From the NCBI GenBank assembly GCA_934292955.1, contig CAKQXZ010000023.1:1-31528 (forward strand): DNA of 31,528 nucleotides, in the 5' to 3' direction. Shown piece by piece: positions 16,545 to 23,456 of this stretch. The notes under the pieces are model-generated. The model worked only from the letters and a program-made list of their open reading frames with translations, ran no database searches and was not told where the DNA came from. A program made the translations under genes and the position numbers. Source of the DNA: an uncultured Clostridia bacterium (GTDB taxonomy: Bacteria > Bacillota_A > Clostridia > Christensenellales > Borkfalkiaceae). Position 1 is the first letter of the stretch, and every line of letters begins with the position of its first letter.

Positions 16545-17183
16545 ATGAAAAAGATATTTATATACGGCGAAGAAAATACCTTCGTAAATTATAAAAACGC
16601 ACTCGAAAAAGTGGGCGCAAAAGCGATTATATCGACCGATATACAAAAAGCGCGCGATTGCGACGGACTTTTGCTTGCGGGCGGCGGCGACGTTTCGCCC
16701 TGCTTTTACAGCGCGAAAGAGAAAAACTGCCGCTCGGTCGACCTTGTGCGCGACGTTAACGAACAGTATCTGATTGCACTGTTCGAACGCAGAAATGCGC
16801 CGATCATGGGCGTTTGCCGCGGTTTACAGATATTAAACGTGTATTTTTCGGGTACACTTGCGCAGTCGATAGAGAAAAAACACCTGCACTATAACGAAAA
16901 GCACGACGTTTTTCACCCGATTATAAACAGCGGTTTTATGCGCGACGTTTTAGGAAAAAACATTATAGTTAACTCCTGCCACCGCCAGCAAACCGACGTT
17001 TTGGGAAAAAGACTGCGCGCTTTATCGGTCAGCCCCGACGGCGTTACCGAAGGGTTGTATCTGCCCCGCAGTCGCATATTCGGCGTTCAGTTTCACCCCG
17101 AAAGACCGTTTGAAAACGGCAACGCGGACGGAATAAAACTTTACGAATATTTTCTTACTTTAACCGACCGCGCAATCGATTAA
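16545..17183 (+). CDS. PuuD-like class I glutamine amidotransferase (gamma-glutamyl hydrolase type, C26)
   Basis: The 212-residue product has the triad of class I amidotransferases: Cys91 in MGVCRGLQ, His184 and Glu186 in GVQFHPE. The GLLLAGGGDVSP and VNSCHRQ motifs are those of the gamma-glutamyl-GABA hydrolase (PuuD) and peptidase C26 group. The protein is somewhat shorter than E. coli PuuD. The likely reaction is hydrolysis of a gamma-glutamyl amide; the substrate is uncertain, as no polyamine genes are near. No Shine-Dalgarno sequence precedes the ATG. TATCAT at 16534-16539 would place the transcript start at or next to the ATG, so a leaderless message is possible. A strong terminator follows, making this a one-gene unit. 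Confidence 0.85.
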   Translation: MKKIFIYGEENTFVNYKNALEKVGAKAIISTDIQKARDCDGLLLAGGGDVSPCFYSAKEKNCRSVDLVRDVNEQYLIALFERRNAPIMGVCRGLQILNVYFSGTLAQSIEKKHLHYNEKHDVFHPIINSGFMRDVLGKNIIVNSCHRQQTDVLGKRLRALSVSPDGVTEGLYLPRSRIFGVQFHPERPFENGNADGIKLYEYFLTLTDRAID

Positions 17184-17276
17184 AATTTTTCGTCTGCCCG
17201 CCCGCGCAAAACAGCATTTACTATGCGCATTATTACGCCTGCATAAAAGCAAGCAACGTTTACGAAAAATTAAGTA

Positions 17277-17315
17277 ACAGCCGACAGTCTTTTTCGGACT
17301 GCCGACTGTTTTTTT
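17277..17315 (+). terminator. Strong intrinsic terminator between convergent genes
   Basis: ACAGCCGACAGTC pairs along its whole length with GACTGCCGACTGT (with G-U pairs) around a short TTTTTCG loop region, followed by seven T (17309-17315). It ends the PuuD-like gene on plus. On minus it lies just after the rho stop and may also serve rho, although the T-tract there is poorer. Confidence 0.85.
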
Positions 17316-17327
17316 ATTGGCTGTATA

Positions 17328-18854
17328 TTACTGTTCGTCACCGAACATTTTAATCCATGCGTCCAGTCTTGACAAAAGATCGTCGTTATCGGTCGTCTTC
17401 TGAACCATTTCGAGCAATGCTTCGGCGGGCGCGTCCTGACGGGCAAGGAATCTGCGGAGTTTGTAAATTTGTTCCGCCTGATCTTTATCGTAAAGATATT
17501 CTTCGTTTCTCGTACCCGATTTGAAAAGGTCGATCGCGGGGAAAATTCTGCGTTCCGACAGATGGCGCGACAGAACGATTTCCATATTGCCCGTGCCTTT
17601 GAACTCTTCGAAAATAACGTCATCCATACGGCTGCCTGTTTCTACGAGCGCAGTGGAAATAACGGTAAGGCTTGCGCCGTCTTTCAGATTTCTTGCCGCG
17701 CCGAAAAATTTCTTGGGCGCGATAAGTGCCTGCGGATCCACCCCGCCCGACAAAGTTTTGCCCGACGACGGAATAGTGTTATTGTACGCTCTGGTGAGTT
17801 TTGTTATGGAATCAAGCAGCAAGACAACGTCCTTTCCGCTTTCGGCAAGGCGTTTTGCGCGTTCAAGATAGATTTCGGCAAACTTGACGTGCTTTTCGGG
17901 CGATTCGTCGAACGTGGAAGCAACGACTTCGCCGCGTTTTACGACGCTTGCAAAATCGGTGACTTCTTCTGGTCTTTCATCGATAAGAAGCACGATAAGA
18001 TATGCTTCGGGATAGTTTTGCTCTATGGCGTGCGCAATCTTTTTAAGCAGCGTGGTTTTACCCGTTTTGGGCGGAGCTACTATAAGCCCGCGCTGACCTT
18101 TACCTACGGGCGACACAAGATCGATCGCGCGGAGAGCGTAATCGTCGCTACCCTTTGAAAGTTCGAGCTGCTCATTCGGATAAACGGCGGAATAATCGTC
18201 GAAATATTTGCCACGGACAAAATCGTTTACGGGAATGCCGTTTATGCTGGTAACGTCGCGTACGTTGAGCGAACTTTTATCAAACTTGTTTATGGCATAA
18301 CCCATAACGTAGTCGCCCGTTTTAAGACCGTATCTTCTTAAAACCTGACGGTCGACGTAAAAATCGGGATAATCGAAATGGCAGTCGTAAGTACGCAAAA
18401 AGCCGTAACCGCCGTCCATAATTTCAAGTACGCCTTGCGCGGCGACGGTATTGCCGAGCTTTGCGTCGTTATCGGCGACGCCGAAACGCGAGCCGGCAGA
18501 AGGCATTATGCGGCTGTCGTAAGGACGGGATCCGTAATACGAATTCTCGCGGACGGGATACCCTTGTTCGCCGTACGACTGATAACCGTCGTCTACGGGA
18601 AGACCCGCTTTTTCGCGTTCTTCTCTGACGTGAGCAAGTTCCATCTCTTCCATTTTGATAAACTTGGGTTTTCTGCCCCTGTTGGTTCTTGTAGGCTGCA
18701 TAGTGCCGTTCTGAATTTTAGTAATTTCATCAACGAGCATTTGTCTGTTTTTAAGTTTGGGAACGCCCCCTACCTTGCTGAGTACGATACGAAGATCGTG
18801 TATGGTTAACGAATCGAGTTCTTCCTGCGTATAAATATGTTCTCCAGACAGCAT
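17328..18854 (-). CDS. rho: Transcription termination factor Rho
   Basis: Rho is the hexameric RNA helicase that ends transcription at unstructured C-rich sites. The 508-residue product has the N-terminal Rho_N domain (residues 1-50), a hydrophilic, tyrosine- and arginine-rich insertion (about 60-135), the RNA-binding cold-shock-like domain starting GVLEIMDGGYGFLR (141), Walker A APPKTGKTT (260-268), VLLIDERPEEVTD and the Q-loop/R-loop region (LSGGVDPQAL). The insertion makes it longer than E. coli Rho (419 residues), as in many Gram-positive and high-GC bacteria. GGAGAG precedes the ATG. It lies 63 bases after the metallo-beta-lactamase-fold gene. Confidence 0.95.
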   Translation of the reverse strand: MLSGEHIYTQEELDSLTIHDLRIVLSKVGGVPKLKNRQMLVDEITKIQNGTMQPTRTNRGRKPKFIKMEEMELAHVREEREKAGLPVDDGYQSYGEQGYPVRENSYYGSRPYDSRIMPSAGSRFGVADNDAKLGNTVAAQGVLEIMDGGYGFLRTYDCHFDYPDFYVDRQVLRRYGLKTGDYVMGYAINKFDKSSLNVRDVTSINGIPVNDFVRGKYFDDYSAVYPNEQLELSKGSDDYALRAIDLVSPVGKGQRGLIVAPPKTGKTTLLKKIAHAIEQNYPEAYLIVLLIDERPEEVTDFASVVKRGEVVASTFDESPEKHVKFAEIYLERAKRLAESGKDVVLLLDSITKLTRAYNNTIPSSGKTLSGGVDPQALIAPKKFFGAARNLKDGASLTVISTALVETGSRMDDVIFEEFKGTGNMEIVLSRHLSERRIFPAIDLFKSGTRNEEYLYDKDQAEQIYKLRRFLARQDAPAEALLEMVQKTTDNDDLLSRLDAWIKMFGDEQ

Positions 18855-18917
18855 TTTTTACTCTCCTTTTAACTTTTTATTTTTTTGATTTTTTTGAAGT
18901 TTTGTTTGCTTTATATT

Positions 18918-19565
18918 TCAGAAGCGGTCGTCGCAAAAATCGACAATCGTTTCGTTATTTTCGTCAATCGCGGAAAGAGTATCTGCCGTAACCGTGATTT
19001 TTCCGTCCGCCTTAATTATTTCTTTTTTGTTAAACGCCGCAAGAAAATCTGTTTTTCCCGCGATATCTATATCGCTGCGCCGCGTTTTGTAGTGCATGGG
19101 AATTATTATTTTCGGTTTTATTCCCCTGCAATATTCCAAGGCTTGTTTGTAGTCTATGGTGTAGTTTCCGCCGACGGGTACGGCAAGAACGTCGACCTTT
19201 CCGATTTCCAAGAGCAGTTTTTCGTTAACTTTCTCGCCCGTATCGCCCATATGGCAGAAGGTCGTTCCGTCGGTCGCCTTGTAAATAAACACTGTGTTTG
19301 CGCCGCGCTTTTTGCCGCCGCATTCGTCATGAAAATTACAGACCGCTTTAAGAAAATCAAATTCTTCGCAGTTTTCAGCCGTGATTATCTGTTTACAATC
19401 GACGTATCCGACCGAAAAATGGTCGTAATGCTTGTGCGAACAAACGCAATAATCGGCGGTAAGCCGCGGCTGTTCGTATCCGATATTTCCGAACGGGTCG
19501 AAAACAATCGTTCTTTTGCCGTCGGTTATTTCAAAACACGAATGCCCGAAATATTCGATTACCAT
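18918..19565 (-). CDS. Metallo-beta-lactamase-fold hydrolase (UPF0173/UlaG-like)
   Basis: The 215-residue protein has the metal-binding SHKHYDHF motif (HxHxDH, residues 44-49), HMGDTG further on and PMHYKT near the C-terminus, in the pattern of the small metallo-beta-lactamase-fold hydrolases related to UlaG and UPF0173. The opening (EYFGHSCFEI) is also typical. The substrate is unknown. AAGGAG precedes the ATG. The gene sits 27 bases after the COG2509 flavoprotein gene and 63 bases before rho, so the four genes from 22390 to 17328 may be one operon. Confidence 0.85.
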   Translation of the reverse strand: MVIEYFGHSCFEITDGKRTIVFDPFGNIGYEQPRLTADYCVCSHKHYDHFSVGYVDCKQIITAENCEEFDFLKAVCNFHDECGGKKRGANTVFIYKATDGTTFCHMGDTGEKVNEKLLLEIGKVDVLAVPVGGNYTIDYKQALEYCRGIKPKIIIPMHYKTRRSDIDIAGKTDFLAAFNKKEIIKADGKITVTADTLSAIDENNETIVDFCDDRF

Positions 19566-19592
19566 CGTCTTTCTTCTCCTTATATATATTTT

Positions 19593-21161
19593 TTATATAT
19601 GTTGTTTCGCATTGTCTGCGTTTCGGTTATCCGTCGAATGCCTTTCGGCAACCGCAAAAGCAACGCGTATTCCGTCTGCCGCCGCGCTCGTTATACCGCC
19701 GGCATACCCCGCGCCTTCGCCCGCAGGGTACAAGCCCCTTACGTTAACGCTTTCACAAGTTTTATCGCGCACGATACGGACGGGCGACGAAGTTCGGCTT
19801 TCCACCGCGGTAAGCACGCCGTCGCCGTCGTCAAAGCCCTTTATTTTTTTACCCATATCGGTTATAGCCGCCCTTATGGATTTATTGATACTGTCACAGA
19901 AAACGCCGTCGAGCGGGGCAAAACTCACTCCGCGCGGATATGTGGGCTTGACCGATCCGAAAAAAGACGATTGTCTGCCCGCAAGATAGTCGCGCACAAG
20001 CTGCACGGGGGCTTTATAATCGCCGCCGCCGAGATTGTATGCCCTTCTTTCGGCTTCACGCTGAAAACGTACTCCGCCGAGCGCGTCGTCGCCGATAAAA
20101 TCACGCTCGTCTACCCGACAGACTATCGCGCTGTTTGCGTTTACGCCGTCACGCTTATATTCGCTCATTCCGTTCACGGTAAGGCAACCGACTTCACTCG
20201 AAGCCGCCATAACGTAACCGCCCGGGCACATGCAGAAAGTGAAAACGTCGCGTTCGCCCGCGTGACTTGCAAGCTTGTACGTTGCGGGCGGCAAAAGACT
20301 GAATTTTTCGCCGTACTGCGAGCGGCTTATATCGCTTTGCAGATGCTCTATCCTAAAGCCCACAGCAAACGCTTTTTTCTCCATCTGAACGCCGAGTTTA
20401 TTGAGTTTTTCGAACGTATCGCGCGAACTGTGACCTATTGCGAGAACGACGTCCGAAAACATTCTTTCGAATTCCGTTCCGTCTTTAACGTATTTTATAG
20501 ACCTTATTTCGCCGTTTTCTATAGTAAAATCGCTTACTTTTGCGCCGAACACAAACTCGCCGCCGAGCGCGATTATCTCTTTACGAATGTTTTTTATAAC
20601 CGACGGAAGTTTATCGCTTCCGATATGCGGTCCCGAAAGATAGACTATTTCTTGCGGCGCGCCGAACCCGGCAAAGTCTTCAAGCACCTGCTTTACAAGC
20701 CCGTTGTTGACCTGGGTGTTGAGTTTTCCGTCCGAAAACGCGCCCGCTCCGCCTTCGCCGAACTGAATGTTGCATTCGGGGTTAAGTTTTCCGCCCGAAG
20801 AAAAATCGTCGGTCAGTTTTTTGCGCTCGTCAACAGGCAAACCGCGTTCGAAAACAACGGGTTTCATTCCGCAACGGGCAAGATACAGCGCGCAGAACAA
20901 TCCGCAAGGCCCCGCCCCGATCACAGCGACTTCGCCGCGCGCAGAAGGGTATTTTCTTGGTTGTTCTTTCTCTTCATACTCCGAAATTTCAACATTATAT
21001 GTGTAAAACATCGCGTTCTTGTCTCGCGCGTCTAACGATTTGCGGAGTATTCTGAAAGTTTTAACGCTTCCGACCTTTATTTTCGCTATTTTTGCCGCTT
21101 TTGAGATAAGATTATCTTCGCTTTCGCCGACGGCAAGTTTTATGTTATCTATTTTTTTCAT
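19593..21161 (-). CDS. FAD-dependent oxidoreductase of COG2509 type
   Basis: The 522-residue protein has an N-terminal region of about 70 residues, then a dinucleotide-binding motif VIGAGPCGLFCALYLA (from about residue 75) and the segment FGEGGAGAFSDGKLN characteristic of the uncharacterised COG2509 flavoproteins. A later DVVLAIGHSSRD and the C-terminal GLYPAGEGAGYAGGI close the FAD site. Function is unknown; these proteins are widespread in Clostridia. Its start overlaps the stop of the HI0933-type gene by ATGA, showing translational coupling of the two flavoproteins. A 716-codon frame on the opposite strand (18885-21035) is not a gene. Confidence 0.88.
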   Translation of the reverse strand: MKKIDNIKLAVGESEDNLISKAAKIAKIKVGSVKTFRILRKSLDARDKNAMFYTYNVEISEYEEKEQPRKYPSARGEVAVIGAGPCGLFCALYLARCGMKPVVFERGLPVDERKKLTDDFSSGGKLNPECNIQFGEGGAGAFSDGKLNTQVNNGLVKQVLEDFAGFGAPQEIVYLSGPHIGSDKLPSVIKNIRKEIIALGGEFVFGAKVSDFTIENGEIRSIKYVKDGTEFERMFSDVVLAIGHSSRDTFEKLNKLGVQMEKKAFAVGFRIEHLQSDISRSQYGEKFSLLPPATYKLASHAGERDVFTFCMCPGGYVMAASSEVGCLTVNGMSEYKRDGVNANSAIVCRVDERDFIGDDALGGVRFQREAERRAYNLGGGDYKAPVQLVRDYLAGRQSSFFGSVKPTYPRGVSFAPLDGVFCDSINKSIRAAITDMGKKIKGFDDGDGVLTAVESRTSSPVRIVRDKTCESVNVRGLYPAGEGAGYAGGITSAAADGIRVAFAVAERHSTDNRNADNAKQHI

Positions 21162-22390
21162 TTTTTAATATCGCGCGGCTTTTGTTCGGTCGATAATATC
21201 GCGTTTGCGCATACCGCAGCCGACGTATACGCCCACTGCAGATTATATCCGCCGCAGTCGCCGTCTACATTCAACGCTTCGCCTACAATATACAAGCCGC
21301 TTGCGAGTTTGCTCTCCATAGTGGCAAAATCAACGTCTTTGCAATCGATTCCGCCCGCAGTGACCTGAGCCGCGCCGAAACCTGCCGTACCTTCCGCTTT
21401 TAACGTGAAGTTCTTAATGCAACGCGCTATTTTTAAGGCGTTTTCTTTGGTCGCTTTATCGCTTGGTTTCAAGCCGCATTCGGTTATAATCGTTTGCGCA
21501 AGACGGGTCGGCAATACGGATATAAGCAGATTTTCGCATGAAGGCTCGCCGCAGATTTTTGCTTTTTCAATGAGTTCCGAACACAGTTTTTCGTAACTTC
21601 TGTCGGGTAAAAATTCTATTTTTACGGCGGGATTTTTTACGCCCTTAAGATAAGCCGAAAGCGAAAATACGCTGTTTCCGCTTATGCCGTAATCGGTAAA
21701 AAGCAGATCGCCCGAAAAGGAGCGCACGGTTTTTTCGCCGCTTAAAAGAGTTACTTTTGCTTGCTGTTTTATGCCTTTAAGCCCGCGGATTTTGCCGCGT
21801 TCGGTTTTTATCTGCACGAGCGACGGAGCTAAATCGGTAATTTTATGCCCGAAGTTTACGGCAAGCGGATAACTTTTTCCGTCGGTGGAAAAACCTTCGC
21901 CGCTGCTGCCGCCGAACGCAAGAATCACTTTTTTTGCCAAGAATCTGCGCCCGTCTTCGGCGGTAAGAGTAAATACGCCGTTCGATTTTGTTATTTTTGT
22001 TATGCGCGTTTCGATAAATTGTTCCGTATCGCATTTTTCGACCGCGAAACGCAGAACGTCGGATATGCTCGACGCGCAGAACGAAGCGGGATAAATTTTT
22101 CCGTCTTTTTCGGAAGTCAACAACCCCAGCCCCGTAAAAAAGGATAGCATTTCGTTTTTTCCGTAACGACTTAACGCTTTTTCGGCAAACGCTTTATCGC
22201 CATGATAATGTTCGATAGTCATGTCGGCATTGCTTAAGTTGCCCTGCCCGTTGCCCGTCGCCTGAATTTTTTTGCCCAACCGTTTGTTTGCGTCAAACAA
22301 CGCAACGGATTTTATTTTTGCCGAGCCGAGCATAACCGCGGCGCATAATCCCGAAAACCCGCCGCCAACGACGGCTACGTTATAAACCAT
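21158..22390 (-). CDS. HI0933-family flavoprotein (YhiN-like)
   Basis: The 410-residue product matches the HI0933/YhiN family of NAD(P)/FAD-dependent oxidoreductases, often labelled aminoacetone oxidase family. Near the N-terminus are VAVVGGGFSGLCAAVML and KRLGKKIQATGNGQGNLSN; the C-terminus has the FAD-binding GLYIVGEALNVDGDCGGYNLQWA. The physiological substrate is not settled for the family. CGGAG precedes the ATG. It overlaps the next gene by 4 bases and is transcribed divergently from the DUF1508 gene. Confidence 0.9.
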   Translation of the reverse strand: MVYNVAVVGGGFSGLCAAVMLGSAKIKSVALFDANKRLGKKIQATGNGQGNLSNADMTIEHYHGDKAFAEKALSRYGKNEMLSFFTGLGLLTSEKDGKIYPASFCASSISDVLRFAVEKCDTEQFIETRITKITKSNGVFTLTAEDGRRFLAKKVILAFGGSSGEGFSTDGKSYPLAVNFGHKITDLAPSLVQIKTERGKIRGLKGIKQQAKVTLLSGEKTVRSFSGDLLFTDYGISGNSVFSLSAYLKGVKNPAVKIEFLPDRSYEKLCSELIEKAKICGEPSCENLLISVLPTRLAQTIITECGLKPSDKATKENALKIARCIKNFTLKAEGTAGFGAAQVTAGGIDCKDVDFATMESKLASGLYIVGEALNVDGDCGGYNLQWAYTSAAVCANAILSTEQKPRDIKK

Positions 22391-22498
22391 AATTAACTCC
22401 GAAACGCTAACTTGCCTTTGCTTACAGGCTCAGCCGACCGATTTTTCGCTATAGCAAAGCGCGTAATTTACTAAAAAGCCCGAAAACGCTCTTTTTTA

Positions 22499-22527
22499 TT
22501 GACACAATTCATATTTTTTGCTAAAAT
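22499..22527 (+). promoter_or_regulatory. Strong sigma-A promoter for the DUF1508 gene
   Basis: A perfect TTGACA (22499-22504) is followed after exactly 17 bases by TAAAAT (22522-22527). Transcription would start near 22534, about 28 bases before the chosen ATG. The TTG at 22499 that opens the longer reading frame is the -35 box, which rules it out as a start codon. Confidence 0.8.
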
Positions 22528-22561
22528 ACGAAAGAAATTTGCTTCAGGGGTGATGAAAATA

Positions 22562-23323
22562 ATGAAATCTATAATAGATTATCTTACCAAGCCCGAAAAC
22601 CTGGGATACACTATAATCCTTATAGTAACGCTTGTCGTGCTTATAGGGCTGACGGTTGCGGTAGCACTCGTTTACAAACGTTCAAAGACCGTAAACGCGC
22701 AAAAATCGGAAGATATCGCAGTCGCCGCGACGGACGACAGACAAATGCCCGAAAACATTGTTGACGACCCTTACGAAGATGACGACGAAGAACCGCAATC
22801 GGAAAAGGACGCCAAAGAGATACTGCGCGAACTCAAGCCCGAAGAACCCGACCCTTACGTGATCGACCATTCATTGGATAAAAAGCATAAACCCGGAGCG
22901 CAACACAACGAAAGCAATTCGACGCCGATTTTTAAGCCGTTATCTTCGGATAAAAAACAAAGCGTTATCGATAAAGAAAAGATTACAAGCGAGCCTGCGG
23001 GAAGATGGGTTATAAAAACCGAACCCGACGGCAAAATGTACGCTTTTCTTATGACCGACAGCGAAGAAAAATTACTTTCGACCGAAAGTTATTCGTCGCT
23101 GAGCGGAATAAAGAGCGGAATCGATACCTTGAAAAAGAATATCGAGAACGAAAATTACGCCATAAACCTTGATAAAAACGGAAACTTCGTTTTTAAGATT
23201 TTTACAAGCGCGAACAGAATACTCTGCGTGAGCGAAGGCTACACCACCCGCGAACAATGCGAAACCGCTTTTAATCAGGTGAAACGACTTTCAAACACCG
23301 CCGCAATCGTTATAGAAAAATAA
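22562..23323 (+). CDS. Membrane-anchored protein with two YegP/DUF1508 repeats
   Basis: The start at 22562 gives 253 residues. It is chosen because the promoter covers the 5' end of the longer frame, and AGGGG stands 11 bases before this ATG but only 2 before the ATG at 22553. A membrane segment (GYTIILIVTLVVLIGLTVAVALVY, about 15-38) is followed by an acidic, proline-rich linker of about 100 residues. Then come two copies of the YegP/DUF1508 unit (about 147-193 and 198-250), with the typical GKMYAFLMT...LLSTESYSS and GNFVFKIFT...ILCVSEGYTT patterns. YegP domains are usually small soluble proteins of unknown role, so an anchored form is unusual. The KRSK after the membrane segment suggests the repeats are cytoplasmic. 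A terminator follows, so it is a single-gene unit. Confidence 0.8.
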   Translation: MKSIIDYLTKPENLGYTIILIVTLVVLIGLTVAVALVYKRSKTVNAQKSEDIAVAATDDRQMPENIVDDPYEDDDEEPQSEKDAKEILRELKPEEPDPYVIDHSLDKKHKPGAQHNESNSTPIFKPLSSDKKQSVIDKEKITSEPAGRWVIKTEPDGKMYAFLMTDSEEKLLSTESYSSLSGIKSGIDTLKKNIENENYAINLDKNGNFVFKIFTSANRILCVSEGYTTREQCETAFNQVKRLSNTAAIVIEK

Positions 23324-23350
23324 TTTTACTATATATTGTTACATTGCCGC

Positions 23351-23378
23351 ACCGCCGATTTTCGACGGCGCGGTTTTT
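23351..23378 (+). terminator. Intrinsic terminator after the DUF1508 gene
   Basis: ACCGCCG pairs with CGGCGCGGT (one bulge) across an ATTTTCGA loop region and is followed by TTTTT. It lies about 30 bases after the stop. A second, weaker inverted repeat (AACGGC 23414-23419 / GCCGTT 23435-23440) lies nearer to nadE and may help end that gene on minus. Confidence 0.6.
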
Positions 23379-23456
23379 ATTGCCGTTATTTGCAGAATTT
23401 AATATCTTTACTTAACGGCGGCAATATTTTTTCTGCCGTTATTTAAGTTTACGCCG

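Noticed and set aside
18885..21035. 716-codon open frame on the plus strand
   Set aside because: It lies opposite the metallo-beta-lactamase-fold and COG2509 genes, both with clear motifs and ribosome sites. Its translation is rich in R, F, Y and H with no domain, a mirror effect of codon bias on the other strand.
22499..22561. TTG start giving a 274-residue form of the DUF1508 protein
   Set aside because: The TTG is part of a TTGACA-17-TAAAAT promoter, so it lies upstream of the transcript start.
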